Assembly (NCBI RefSeq): GCF_024806835.1
Contig: NZ_JANTYU010000006.1
Span: 124,001 to 188,000, forward strand
Source of the DNA: Xanthomonas sp. 3793
GTDB lineage: Bacteria > Pseudomonadota > Gammaproteobacteria > Xanthomonadales > Xanthomonadaceae
DNA length: 64,000 nucleotides
Direction: 5' to 3'
The position numbers were made by a program, and so were the translations under genes. Within the stretch, counting starts at the first letter, position 1; every line of letters begins with the position of its first letter. Below are positions 25,938 to 40,746 of this stretch, piece after piece. Under the pieces are notes generated by a model that was not told the DNA's origin, searched no databases, and saw only the letters and a list, made by a program, of their open reading frames with translations.

Positions 25938-26987
25938 TCAGCGCGCGATGCGACGCGCATGCGCGCTCAGGATGGGAAGCTGCGGTTTGTCGCGTCCGTT
26001 GCCATCCGGCTGCAGCGTGAACGGGTAATCGGCGCGCCACCATGCGCCAGCGGCCCAGACGCTGGAGCCCAACCAGACATCGCGGTTGGTTTCCAGATAA
26101 CGCAGCATGCCGTCCAGCGCGAGCATGCAGGTGCGATTGCTGGATGACCCAAACTCGCCCAAGAATCCGCGCTTGCGCTGGCTGCGCAGCCAACCGGTGA
26201 AACTGCGCAGGCGCTCCGCACCGATGGTAGCGCTCACGCAACTGGCGCTGGTGCCGCTGGAATCGGTATCCAGATACTGGTGTACCTCGATGGCGTAACG
26301 GTTGAGCGGGTCGCGAATACTGGCCAGCGCAACTGCGTTGGATTGCCCGGCGATGGTGGAATACCAACTGTGCGCTCCGGACCACAGCGCGCCAGGCACC
26401 AGGATCAGGTTGTTGGCGCCGGTGGCGCGGATGCCGTCGATCGCTGCCTGTGCGGCGGCAGCCCAGTTCTGCGGCGCAATGTCGTAGGGCTCGTTCATCA
26501 GCCCGAAGATCACCGCGTCATCGTTCTTGAACGCCACGGCCAACCGCCGCCACAGGTCGGTGAAGGTGGCGATCGGCACGCGCTGGGCACCGATCTTCTG
26601 CCCGTAATACTTGGCGTAATTGTGGATATCCACGATCAATACCATGTGCGCTGCCTTGGCATTGGCCACGGCCTGTCGAATCAGCGCGAGCTGTGCGGGG
26701 TCCAGCGCGCCCTGGTTCTTGGGTTGTAGTCGCTCCCACAACACGGGCAGGCGCACCACATTCATGCCGGTGTCGGCGAAGTGCTGGTATTCGCCCGGAG
26801 TTGGATAGCGATAGTCGACATTGACGATGCCGGGACGTCTTGCCGAGGCGATTTCGGCACCGGAGAGATTGATGCCTGCATAACGCAGTGCACCGCTTTG
26901 CGCCTGCGCGCGTGGAAGCGCGGCCAGCAATAGCGCGGCCAGCGCACAGCACAGCAGCTGGCGCGGCCAGGTGGGGGAGAGGGACAT
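25938..26987 (-). CDS. Secreted GH5 endoglucanase (copy B)
   Basis: 349-aa paralogue of copy A. The signal peptide is MSLSPTWPRQLLCCALAALL and onward to RAQAQ. Catalytic glutamates are in FGLMNEPYD and FLGEFGSSSN. The substrate-side aromatic cluster near the end reads SSVWAAGAWWRADYPF, where copies A and C have GWTWWAAGSWW or GWTWWAAGAWW; losing the first Trp pair could alter substrate grip. The start at 26987 has AGGAG upstream; a longer frame lacks a signal-peptide fit. It lies in line with copies A and C but is separated by long gaps. Confidence 0.94.
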   Translation of the reverse strand: MSLSPTWPRQLLCCALAALLLAALPRAQAQSGALRYAGINLSGAEIASARRPGIVNVDYRYPTPGEYQHFADTGMNVVRLPVLWERLQPKNQGALDPAQLALIRQAVANAKAAHMVLIVDIHNYAKYYGQKIGAQRVPIATFTDLWRRLAVAFKNDDAVIFGLMNEPYDIAPQNWAAAAQAAIDGIRATGANNLILVPGALWSGAHSWYSTIAGQSNAVALASIRDPLNRYAIEVHQYLDTDSSGTSASCVSATIGAERLRSFTGWLRSQRKRGFLGEFGSSSNRTCMLALDGMLRYLETNRDVWLGSSVWAAGAWWRADYPFTLQPDGNGRDKPQLPILSAHARRIAR

Positions 26988-27453
26988 GGGGGAACTCCTG
27001 AAGCATCTACGGGGGGGAGATGCGTTGCATCGCAGTTGCTCGCAAGCACAACGCATCGATCACCAGCCTATGCGCATCTGCGGCGCGCAACTACGGATGC
27101 GAGGTATCACTGCATCAAGCTGTGCAGTGCTTCGCAGTTGCGAGCTGTTTTCTCGATGCATCGCGCGCGTCGCGAGAATGCCTTGAATCCGCAGCGCTGC
27201 TGCAACTTCGCAATGGTATTGGTCGCATCAATGCATCGGCGTTGATGCGATGACAGGAGCTGCGCCAACGACCGCATGCAGCTACACGCATGACACGTTC
27301 CTGCACGGATGCGCCTAGCACTGCAACCACGGCGCACGCAGTGGGGTGAGCGTGCGTTGCGGGTGTAGCGCGCGATGCACTGCAATGATCGTGTTCGATC
27401 GCGGTGCGTCCATCTTCAAGAGTCAGCGCCCCCGGTGACAACGACAGCTGCAT

Positions 27454-27533
27454 CCACCGAAGCCAGACGTGCAGCATCGATGCACCGAGACCCCCACCGA
27501 AGCCAGACGTGCATCATCGATGCACCGAGACCC
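27454..27533 (+). repeat. Tandem 40-bp repeat, two units
   Basis: Units 27454-27493 and 27494-27533 begin CCACCGAAGCCAGACGTGCA and differ at a single base (CAGCATC against CATCATC). A further fragment of the word CATCGATGCACCGAGA lies inside each unit. It is a recent duplication in the B-C spacer. Confidence 0.9.
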
Positions 27534-27629
27534 CCATCGCGCCGACCTTCGTCCACCGCCTGGATGCCATCGATCTGCTGCTGCGCCGCCCAACAACCAG
27601 TGCCAGCCGTGGACACTCCAACGCGGCGC

Positions 27630-27664
27630 AAAAAAAAGCGGGCGACCTGCACAGCATCGCCCGC
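27630..27664 (-). terminator. Rho-independent terminator of GH5 copy C
   Basis: An 8-bp stem (27638-27645 with 27657-27664) with an 11-nt loop is followed on the minus strand by eight T residues (27630-27637). It lies 25 nt after the copy C stop. Confidence 0.88.
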
Positions 27665-27688
27665 GTCCTGCCGCTTGGACCGCTGCCC

Positions 27689-28765
27689 TCAGTGCTTGCC
27701 GGCGCGGCGTGCGTACTTGCTCAGAATCCTGATCTGCGGCTTGTCGCTGCCGTCCTTGCCCGGTTGTACGGTGAAGAAGTAATCCGGCTTCCACCAGGCG
27801 CCCGCAGCCCACCAGGTCCAGCCCAGCCACACGTCGCTGTTGTTTTCCATGTAGGTCAGCATGCCTTCCAGCGCCTTGTCGCAGACCGGGTTGTTGGCGG
27901 TGCCGAACTCGCCCAGAAAGCCTTTCTGCTTGTTTTCGCGCAGCCAGTCGGTAAAGCCGCGCAGCTTTTCTTCGCCGACGCTGTCGCTGGTGCACTGCGG
28001 CTTGGTGCCGCTGTAGTCGTTGTCCAGGTACTGGTGCGCTTCGAAGGCCAGGTTGTTGCCGGGGTCCTTGAGGATGGCCAGCGCCTTGGCGTTGGAGCCG
28101 CCATAACTATTGCTGCGCCAACTGTGCGCGCCGGTGTACGCCGTGCCCGGCACCAGGATCAGATTGCGGGCGCCGGTCTTGCGGATCGCGTTGATCGCGC
28201 CTTGCGCGGCTCCGGCCCACTCGGTTGCGGAGATGCCGTTGGGCTCGTTCATCAGCCCGAAGATCACGGCCTTGTCGTCCTTGAATTCCAGCGCGAGCCG
28301 GCGCCACAGGTCGGCCAATGCGGCAGCGGACACCTCGTCGGTGCCAAGGCGCTTGCCGTTGTATTTGGCATAGTTGTGCAGATCCAGGATCAGGAACTGC
28401 TTGTTCGCCTTGGCCGCTTCGAGCGACTTCTTGATCAGCCCGAGCTGCGCGGTATCCAGCTCGCCGTTGAGTTCGGGTTGCAGGCGCTCCCACAGGAACG
28501 GCAGGCGGATCGTATTCATGCCCTTGCCGGCGAAATAGGCGAAATCCGACGCGGCCGGATAGGTGTAGTCCTTGAACAAGGTGCCGGGCTTCTTGCGCGA
28601 GTTGAACTCGGCGCCGGATAGATTGACGCCGACATATTTCAGGCCGGCGGACTGCTTCTTCGGACCATCGGGCTCTTTGGCGTGCGCCAACGGCATCGCA
28701 GCCAGCAAGGTCAGTGCGAGTGCGACGCGACGCAGACTCGGGAATTTCGGGGGAGCGCGGAACAT
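27689..28765 (-). CDS. Secreted GH5 endoglucanase (copy C)
   Basis: 358-aa GH5 cellulase, third and most Lys-rich member of the array. The signal peptide (MFRAPPKFPSLRRVALALTL and onward to PLAHA) is followed by KEPDGPKKQSAG and the GH5 barrel. Catalytic glutamates are in FGLMNEPNG and FLGEFGTANN. The WTWWAAGAWWKPDYFF segment is intact. The ATG at 28765 has GGAGG 6 nt upstream, which decides against an in-frame ATG 18 nt further up and a longer frame beyond. The C-terminus is short and basic with no binding module. Related tandem cellulases are described in X. citri and X. campestris. Confidence 0.95.
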   Translation of the reverse strand: MFRAPPKFPSLRRVALALTLLAAMPLAHAKEPDGPKKQSAGLKYVGVNLSGAEFNSRKKPGTLFKDYTYPAASDFAYFAGKGMNTIRLPFLWERLQPELNGELDTAQLGLIKKSLEAAKANKQFLILDLHNYAKYNGKRLGTDEVSAAALADLWRRLALEFKDDKAVIFGLMNEPNGISATEWAGAAQGAINAIRKTGARNLILVPGTAYTGAHSWRSNSYGGSNAKALAILKDPGNNLAFEAHQYLDNDYSGTKPQCTSDSVGEEKLRGFTDWLRENKQKGFLGEFGTANNPVCDKALEGMLTYMENNSDVWLGWTWWAAGAWWKPDYFFTVQPGKDGSDKPQIRILSKYARRAGKH

Positions 28766-29073
28766 GGAAGCCTCCTTCGGCATCGACGTGGTGGCCGCAG
28801 GGGGAGGGCACGGCCAGGTGGGATGGTGCAGGGCGACAGGTGACCCGACGAGACTAGAAGCTCGCGCGTTAGCGTGCCATTCACGCGTGCAACACCGATT
28901 TGATCGCGCAAAAACACCTGCACGGCGCATGCTGTGCCAACGGTAGCGTTCGCAAGAGGACAGGTAAGACGCACTGTCGCACGAGCGCGACGCGTCGCTG
29001 TCTTAAGCTACCAGGCCTGTTTTCCCGTCGTTCGCACCTCGTGCGCACGGCCCAATGCCCCCCGGAGTCTCCC
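28766..29073. other. Divergent intergenic region, GH5 copy C and alcohol dehydrogenase
   Basis: 308 bp that must hold promoters for two divergent genes. I found no clear operator or sigma-70 boxes and no gene. Confidence 0.5.
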
Positions 29074-30132
29074 ATGAGCCAAGCCCATGCCTTTGCCGCC
29101 CAAGCCGCCGACCAGCCGCTTGCCCCGTTCGTGTTCGAACGCCGCGCGCCCGGTCCCGACGATGTCCAGATCGAAATCGCCTACTGCGGCGTGTGTCACT
29201 CGGACCTGCATACCGCCCGCAACGAATGGCATAACACACGGTATCCGTCCGTGCCGGGCCACGAGATCGTCGGCCGTGTGACTGCCGTCGGTGACGCCGT
29301 CACCGGCTTCAAGGTTGGCGACCTGGCCGGCGTCGGCTGCATGGTCGACAGCTGCCGCAGCTGCGCCTCCTGTCAGGAAGGCGAGGAGCAGTACTGCGAA
29401 GCCGGCTTCACCGGCACCTATAACGGGCCGATGTTCGGCGGCGGCGAGAACACCTACGGCGGTTACTCCGACCATATCGTGGTCGACCAGAAGTACGTGC
29501 TACGCATCTCCCACACCGACAATCTGGCCGCCGTGGCGCCGCTGCTGTGCGCCGGCATCACCACCTACTCGCCGCTGGCGCACTGGAAGGTGGGCCCGGG
29601 GCAGAAGGTGGGCGTGGTCGGCCTGGGCGGCCTGGGCCATATGGGCGTGAAGATCGCCAAGGCGATGGGCGCCACCGTGGTGCTGTTCACCACCTCCGAG
29701 AGCAAGCGCGCCGATGCAATGCGCCTGGGCGCCAGCGAGGTGGTGATCTCCAAGGACGAGGCGCAGATGGCGGCGCAGTACAACACCCTGGATTTCATCC
29801 TCAACACCGTGGCCGCCCCGCACAACCTGGACCCGTTCCTCAACGCGCTCAAGCGCGACGGCGCGATGGTGCTGGTGGGCGTGCCCGAGGAGTCGCACCC
29901 GTCGCCGGCAGTGTTCAACCTGGTGATGAAGCGCCGCACCCTGGCCGGCTCGCTGATCGGCGGCATCCGCCAGACCCAGGAAATGCTGGACTTCTGCGCC
30001 AAGCACAACATTGTCTCGGACATCGAAACCATCCGCGCCGACGAAATCAACGCCGCCTACGAGCGCATGCTCAAGAGCGACGTGAAGTACCGCTTCGTGA
30101 TCGACATGGCGACGCTGGATAAGGCGGCCTAA
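29074..30132 (+). CDS. Zinc-dependent NAD(P) alcohol dehydrogenase (YahK/cinnamyl alcohol type)
   Basis: 352-aa medium-chain dehydrogenase that reduces aldehydes or oxidises alcohols in the cytosol. Catalytic zinc ligands are in CGVCHSDLHTARNEW and GHEIVG; four structural-zinc cysteines are in GCMVDSCRSCASCQEGEEQYC. The coenzyme loop is VGLGGLGHMGVKIAKAMG. CCGGAG precedes the ATG at 29074. The protein is closest in pattern to E. coli YahK and bacterial cinnamyl alcohol dehydrogenase-like enzymes, which often favour NADPH. It lies next to the cellulases; a role in handling plant-derived aldehydes is speculative. Confidence 0.94.
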   Translation: MSQAHAFAAQAADQPLAPFVFERRAPGPDDVQIEIAYCGVCHSDLHTARNEWHNTRYPSVPGHEIVGRVTAVGDAVTGFKVGDLAGVGCMVDSCRSCASCQEGEEQYCEAGFTGTYNGPMFGGGENTYGGYSDHIVVDQKYVLRISHTDNLAAVAPLLCAGITTYSPLAHWKVGPGQKVGVVGLGGLGHMGVKIAKAMGATVVLFTTSESKRADAMRLGASEVVISKDEAQMAAQYNTLDFILNTVAAPHNLDPFLNALKRDGAMVLVGVPEESHPSPAVFNLVMKRRTLAGSLIGGIRQTQEMLDFCAKHNIVSDIETIRADEINAAYERMLKSDVKYRFVIDMATLDKAA

Positions 30133-30155
30133 GTCGCGATAGCAGCAGGGTGTGA

Positions 30156-30192
30156 TGCCACTGCTTGCGTCCGTCGGACGCAGGCGGTGGCA
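30156..30192 (+). terminator. Long stem-loop after the alcohol dehydrogenase
   Basis: A 17-bp stem (30156-30172 with 30176-30192), including two G-U pairs, closes on a 3-nt loop 24 nt after the stop. There is no strong T-run, but the position between convergent genes suggests termination. Confidence 0.55.
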
Positions 30193-30238
30193 TATGAACA
30201 TAGCGCCGCTTTAAGGATGGGCTACACGTTAAATCTAC

Positions 30239-30811
30239 TCATATGGCCTGCTGCAGCGATGCCAAGTATTGGCCTAGCGTGAGCCCACTTTTTTCTACTT
30301 CGGCAGTGAGATAGACAATCGTTCCATCAAGTTCTGAAGCCGTTTTTAAGGGCCTCTTATTTTTATCAGTGGTCAGTACGAAGGCTCCAAATGAGCGGGC
30401 GGCCAGAGATGCATCAGCTTGATTGGCACACAGTCCGCTCTTACGTGGTTTTTTGCCAACCAACTGGGATTTGATCTCAGGTGACGCATAAAATGCGCGA
30501 TCTGTAGCAGACTGAAACGTTCCCTGGCCAAATCCCCCATAAACCTGGACCGTTGAAGGTACGCCATCAATTCCATGGGTTTGAAAGCCGAATACCGAAG
30601 TTGTCTTTATGGACGACCTATCGATACTAGATTTGATGTAAGCCTTGAGCGTTTGCTTTTTTTCGCCGTCTGGGATTGCCTCAAGTTCGATTGCCACCTC
30701 TCGGGTTAGGTATGGCGCATACGTGTCAGGGGGGAGCTCACGTAGGAGATCTATCGCTTTCTCATGAAGGTAGTTCCACGCGCAGCTGTCGATGTAAACA
30801 GCATTGGTCAT
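30239..30811 (-). CDS. PIN-like domain protein, possible ribonuclease
   Basis: 190-aa protein beginning MTNAVYIDSCAWNYLHEKAI, with an early Asp (residue 8) typical of the first acidic residue of PIN nucleases, a Glu in TREVAIELEAI, and a later NQADASLAARSFGAFVLTTD segment resembling the second acidic cluster. Assignment to the PIN superfamily is by this pattern and is not certain. No antitoxin-like gene adjoins it, so it may not be a toxin-antitoxin pair. Codon usage is clearly more AT-rich than the neighbours, suggesting transfer. AAAGG lies about 10 nt before the ATG. It is in line with the small secreted gene and glt genes, 80 nt further down. Confidence 0.65.
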   Translation of the reverse strand: MTNAVYIDSCAWNYLHEKAIDLLRELPPDTYAPYLTREVAIELEAIPDGEKKQTLKAYIKSSIDRSSIKTTSVFGFQTHGIDGVPSTVQVYGGFGQGTFQSATDRAFYASPEIKSQLVGKKPRKSGLCANQADASLAARSFGAFVLTTDKNKRPLKTASELDGTIVYLTAEVEKSGLTLGQYLASLQQAI

Positions 30812-30891
30812 GTCATGAGCCTTTCATGGGGGCATTGGCACCTGCAGCATTCGAGCTGTGCAAGCCTATTGAATAGCGTTACTGACTTAGC

Positions 30892-31245
30892 CTACGAAGT
30901 TCGAATGCTCAGCACGCCAAGGACACATTTTCCTCGAACAAGCGCATAACCCCAGGCGAATGGCTTCCCACTTGCAGGCCAAAGCTGCTCATAAGCCACG
31001 AAGTAATCGCCGGAGCGGTACTGCTTCTTGAGCCACAGCCAATCTTTGTTGCCATAAGCAAACGGCACCTGAGGCGCCTTCGTACTTGTTGCCGCGTACT
31101 TGAGACCAATCTCTTCCATCTGCACGATGGAAAGAGGCAGGCCATCAAGACGCAGATTGTCCGACTCCTGGCATGTTGTGGTCTGCGCCGCAGCCACGCT
31201 ACCGGCAGTAAAGATCAGCAGACCGGTAACGAGTGACCTGAGCAT
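30892..31245 (-). CDS. Small secreted protein of unknown function, directly behind gltD
   Basis: About 117-aa protein with a signal peptide (MLRSLVTGLLIFTAGSVAAA) and a mature part with two cysteines (TTTCQESDNLRLDG, VRGKCVLGVLS) that could form a disulfide. Segments such as WLWLKKQYRSGDYFVAYEQLW are aromatic-rich. The gltD stop lies only a few bases upstream; the AAGGG after it fits as a ribosome-binding site for the ATG at 31245, although an ATG at 31254 is also in frame. It therefore looks co-transcribed with gltD despite lower GC. No family was recognised. Confidence 0.7.
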   Translation of the reverse strand: MLRSLVTGLLIFTAGSVAAAQTTTCQESDNLRLDGLPLSIVQMEEIGLKYAATSTKAPQVPFAYGNKDWLWLKKQYRSGDYFVAYEQLWPASGKPFAWGYALVRGKCVLGVLSIRTS

Positions 31246-31257
31246 GCCTAGCATCCC

Positions 31258-37342
<6,085 letters not shown>

Positions 37343-37510
37343 GTCTGCCTCTTTGCGATCTGGGAGAGCGGCGACGACGTTGCAGCGCTCGATCCGTGGA
37401 GCGTTTCGAAGAGGTCACCGGATGATCGACTAGACCACAGTTGATGCGGTGCCGCAATACACCGTTACAGCTGCAACGAGACCCGCTGCAATCCCTTGTG
37501 CCAGCAGGCT

Positions 37511-37536
37511 TGGCGCCTGTCCAACGACAGGCGCCA
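37511..37536 (-). terminator. Stem-loop after the I78-type lipoprotein gene
   Basis: A perfect 10-bp stem, GGCGCCTGTC with GACAGGCGCC (37512-37521 and 37526-37535), CAAC loop, 9 nt beyond the stop at 37545. No T-tract. Confidence 0.55.
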
Positions 37537-37544
37537 GCGCAGGA

Positions 37545-37925
37545 TCAGCCGCAGCGCACCGCGGTGATGACGTTCTTGGCATCCACTTCCAGATTGAGCC
37601 GTTCGCCGTTGAATTCCATCGTCACCATCTGGCCGGGCTTGAGCACGCGTACCGACTTGGCGCCGGCATCGCTGCGAGCCTGCTCGCCGACTGCATCGGT
37701 GATGGGCTGGCCAACCAGCGACTGCACCTGGGTGGCATCGCAGCTGCCGATTGGCGGCGCTTCCGGGGCTGCATCCGGCACCGGCGCGGACGCTTGCTCG
37801 GCCGCCTGTTGTGCGTTGGCCGCAACGGCTTCCTGTTCATCGGGTTGCGGTTTGTTGCAGGCAGTCAATGCAGTCAGCACGACCAAGGTGCAAGCCAGGC
37901 GGGCAATAGGCAGGACAGCGCGCAT
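37545..37925 (-). CDS. I78 family peptidase-inhibitor-like lipoprotein
   Basis: 126-aa lipoprotein (lipobox LTAC, Cys23) with an Ala/Pro/Glu-rich linker and a C-terminal I78-like domain. CDATQVQSLVGQPITDAV starts it, VRVLKPGQMVTMEFNGERLNLE follows, and NVITAVRCG ends it; two cysteines bracket the domain. The family is named for inhibitors of serine proteases, but most bacterial members are untested. The start at 37925 gives the lipoprotein signal and has GGAG 6 nt upstream. It is divergent from the topoisomerase gene. A second, more divergent paralogue lies at 40747. Confidence 0.85.
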   Translation of the reverse strand: MRAVLPIARLACTLVVLTALTACNKPQPDEQEAVAANAQQAAEQASAPVPDAAPEAPPIGSCDATQVQSLVGQPITDAVGEQARSDAGAKSVRVLKPGQMVTMEFNGERLNLEVDAKNVITAVRCG

Positions 37926-38071
37926 CGATGACTCCAGCAAAGGGGGATGCCCAAGCATAAGCACAAAGTTGCGCTGCGGGCATCGCTTGCCCACACGGCG
38001 TTGTCGTTGCGTTGACGCGGCCTAGCGCTGCGCGGCCCAACAATCGGCGCCAGTCCTTCGATCCGTGCGCA

Positions 38072-39280
38072 ATGAAAGCCAAACGTGTTCTTCGCAATGC
38101 CGCAACCACGGCCAGCACCGCCGGCAAGCTTGCCGCCGCCGCCACCGGTGCGGTGGTCGCCACGGCCGCCGCCACCGTGGCCGCCGTCGCTCAGGCCAAG
38201 GCCACTGCGCGCGCGGCCGGGCTCACCTACGTCAACGATCAGCAGCCCGGCATCAGCCGCCGCAAGGCCGGCAAGAGCTTCAGCTACCGCAGTGCGGACG
38301 GGCAGCGTGTCGCCGATGCGGACACCTTGCAGCGTATCCGCTCGCTGGCCATTCCACCGGCCTATACCGAGGTATGGATCTGCGCCAAACCCAATGGCCA
38401 TCTGCAGGCCACCGGGCGCGACGCGCGGCGGCGCAAGCAGTACCGCTACCACGCCGATTGGGCGCAGGTGCGTGGCGAAGGCAAGTTCGAACGGGTGATC
38501 GCCTTCGGCCAGGCGCTGCCCAAGTTGCGCCGCCGACTGCGCCGCGATCTGGTGTTGCCGGGATTTCCGCGCGAGAAGGTCCTGGCGATCGTGGTGGCGT
38601 TGTTGGCCGACACGCTGGTGCGCGTGGGCAATGCCGAATATGCGCGCAGCAACCGCTCCTATGGGCTGACCACCTTGCGCAACCGGCATATGGAGTTCTT
38701 GAAAGGTGGACGCGCGCGGCTCAAATTCCGCGGCAAGAGCGGCCAGGATCACGACATCGAAGTGGACGACAAGCAGCTGGTCAAACTGATCCGGCAATGT
38801 CAGCAATTGCCGGGGCAATCGCTGTTTCAGTACCGCGACGACGATGGCCAGCTGCAACCGGTGGATTCGGGCGAGGTCAACGATTACCTGCGCGAGGCGA
38901 TGGGCGAGGACTTCACCGCCAAGGACTTCCGCACCTGGGGCGGCACGCTGGCGGCGCTGCAACGCCTGGCACGGCTGCCGCTGCCCGAACGCATGAGCGA
39001 ACGTGCGTTGACGCAGGTGCAGAACGATGTCATCCGCGAAGTGGCCGATGCGCTGGGCAACACGCCATCGGTGTGCCGCAAGGCCTACATCGACCCCTGC
39101 GTATTCGAAGGCTGGCGCGCCGGCCACTTGCAGGCGATGGCCACCGGGGTGCGTGGCGAGCGGCAGTGGGAGGCGGCCACGCTGCGCTTTTTGACCGACT
39201 CGCGCAGCAAGCAACGCAAGGCCAGCAGCACAGCCCGCAAGGCGGCCGGGCCGCGCCTGCGCCGTGCGACATCGGCCTGA
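38072..39280 (+). CDS. DNA topoisomerase IB (poxvirus type)
   Basis: 402-aa type IB enzyme that nicks one DNA strand through a 3'-phosphotyrosine and relaxes supercoils. Catalytic Tyr339 is in SVCRKAYIDPCVFEGW. Other active-site segments are VRVGNAEYARSNRSYGLTTL and KFRGKSGQDHDIE. The N-terminal 40 residues (AATTASTAGKLAAAATGAVV and on) are an unusual Ala-rich hydrophobic-like stretch absent from the viral enzyme. The start at 38072 follows no strong ribosome-binding site; a start 60 nt upstream is possible. Its stop lies 2 nt from the stop of the converging methyltransferase gene. Confidence 0.94.
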   Translation: MKAKRVLRNAATTASTAGKLAAAATGAVVATAAATVAAVAQAKATARAAGLTYVNDQQPGISRRKAGKSFSYRSADGQRVADADTLQRIRSLAIPPAYTEVWICAKPNGHLQATGRDARRRKQYRYHADWAQVRGEGKFERVIAFGQALPKLRRRLRRDLVLPGFPREKVLAIVVALLADTLVRVGNAEYARSNRSYGLTTLRNRHMEFLKGGRARLKFRGKSGQDHDIEVDDKQLVKLIRQCQQLPGQSLFQYRDDDGQLQPVDSGEVNDYLREAMGEDFTAKDFRTWGGTLAALQRLARLPLPERMSERALTQVQNDVIREVADALGNTPSVCRKAYIDPCVFEGWRAGHLQAMATGVRGERQWEAATLRFLTDSRSKQRKASSTARKAAGPRLRRATSA

Positions 39281-39282
39281 GG

Positions 39283-39861
39283 CTATCGCCGACAGGCGCG
39301 ATGCTGGATGCGGTAGGTCGTCGCAGGCGGCACGTTACGGTAGGTGCGCCCGATCCTGACGGCCTCCAGATCGAGCGCGTCGAGGATCTGTGCCGGAACC
39401 GAGCACTTGAATCCGTAGGTAAACAAATACAGCCGGCCGCCGGGCTTCAACTGCAGGAAGGCGCCACGCAGGATCGCAGCCACCTGATGCGCCGGCATGT
39501 TCAACAAGCCAAGGCCGCAAACCACGGCATCGACGCAGGCGCCATCGATGTGGGGTACCGACTCGAGATCGGCAACATCCATCTGCAGCAAGCGTGCGTG
39601 TGGAAAGCGCTGCCTGAGCAACGCGGAGAAGGTGGCGTTGTACTCGAGCAGAATGAGGTTCTTTTCCCGCACGCCCTTGTCGATCATCGCCTGGGTGAAC
39701 ACACCGGTACCCGGCCCGAGTTCGAGAACACGGCCAGTACGTTCGGACAGCTCGGAAGTGATGATGGCGGCGAGTGCGCGTCCGGAGGGAAGTATCGCGG
39801 CAACGGAGCAGGGTGCGGTGAGCCATTCGCGAAAAAACGACGTCATATACGAACGAGCCAT
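39283..39861 (-). CDS. Class I SAM-dependent methyltransferase, possibly phospholipid N-methyltransferase-like
   Basis: 192-aa cytosolic methyltransferase. The SAM-binding motif is VLELGPGTGVFTQAM, and a second conserved block reads DAVVCGLGLLNMP. The N-terminus (FFREWLTAPCSVAAILPSGRAL) resembles PmtA-type phosphatidylethanolamine N-methyltransferases and related rRNA-type enzymes. X. campestris is known for an unusual PmtA; whether this gene is that enzyme is uncertain. GAGG lies 5 nt before the ATG. It converges on topoisomerase IB with only 2 nt between stops, so both share one termination zone. Confidence 0.82.
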   Translation of the reverse strand: MARSYMTSFFREWLTAPCSVAAILPSGRALAAIITSELSERTGRVLELGPGTGVFTQAMIDKGVREKNLILLEYNATFSALLRQRFPHARLLQMDVADLESVPHIDGACVDAVVCGLGLLNMPAHQVAAILRGAFLQLKPGGRLYLFTYGFKCSVPAQILDALDLEAVRIGRTYRNVPPATTYRIQHRACRR

Positions 39862-40746
39862 CTATCCTCACAACATTGAAAGAGTTCGTTCAAGCTGTAT
39901 CTGCGCACATCGATGCAAATGCGCGATCGTGCGAAAAACAAGGCTAAAGCAAGACGATGTCCGCAGTCTGTCCTGACTACGAATCAGCCACGAGAGTTCA
40001 GGTTCTTATCAGCATTGGCGCCTTGGCATGACCACGTTGGTACTGCACTGATGGCGCCATTGAAGACAAGGTGTCTGGGCGATCGTCGCTGCAGGCGATG
40101 GCCCAATAAAGCGCGCCGCGCTTGCACGAACGCCTGCATCGCACAGGCGGCGACAGGCAAAGTTCGCATTGGGCGCAGCGCGTCAATCTTGCAGGCGCTG
40201 CGCACCGATAGCGGCGGCAGTGGCGCACCGTCGCATGCACTGCGCACGCCGGAAAACCGGCAGATCGTGCTTGGTGTGTGCAGGCACGAGCGCAGCCAGG
40301 CGATCTGCACGCACTGCCCAATTGACGCGTGCCATTGCACGATGGTCTGGCGTCGTCATCCGGCGTGTGGTGTTGACGATGGGAAACAGGCCGGGCGACA
40401 TCAGCCGCTACGACCGGCAGCGCGATGTCGCGCTGAGCGCTGATTCCTGAGGGCGTGCCATGGCGCTGACCAAGGCGGTTGCCTGCATCCAGCCGCTGTC
40501 GTCGAACGTGTCGCTGATCCACTCAAGCGTCATCAGCACTGTGGCAACGATGAGCAACATGCTGCCGCCTGCATCGGCCGCTGGGATCAACGCCAGCGTC
40601 GTCAGGCCTTGGGAAAGCGCTCAGCGATGGGGCTGGTCGGTCTGCCAGCGTGCGGTCTGGGCATGGTTCCGCGGTCGCAGGCAACGTGACACCTGCGCAC
40701 TACGTCGCCGCCCGAGGTACGGCGACGCCGATACCGACAGCGACTC
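39862..40746. other. Long non-coding stretch
   Basis: About 885 bp with no recognisable gene. Short open frames on both strands lack ribosome-binding sites and similarity. An 8-bp stem (40703-40710 with 40720-40727) lies just beyond the 3' end of the second I78-like gene and may help end its transcript. Confidence 0.5.

Larger units (their letters stand above)
26988..27688. other. Non-coding region between GH5 copies B and C
   Basis: About 700 bp rich in CGATGC/GCATCG words. It holds a 40-bp direct repeat (27454-27533), the terminator of copy C (27630-27664) and a G7 tract 24 nt upstream of copy B (27011-27017). No gene with a ribosome-binding site and coding character was recognised. Confidence 0.6.

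Noticed and set aside
27375-27782. Open frame spanning the 40-bp repeat
   Set aside because: It runs through a terminator and into the antisense of cellulase C; Arg/Pro/Ser-rich composition indicates chance.
30239-30811. Toxin-antitoxin pair around the PIN-like gene
   Set aside because: No small antitoxin gene overlaps or adjoins it on the same strand; the upstream neighbour is a secreted protein.
39984-40590. Short open frames in the 885-bp gap before the second I78-like gene
   Set aside because: No ribosome-binding site, no hydrophobic or domain pattern, frames on both strands overlap one another.
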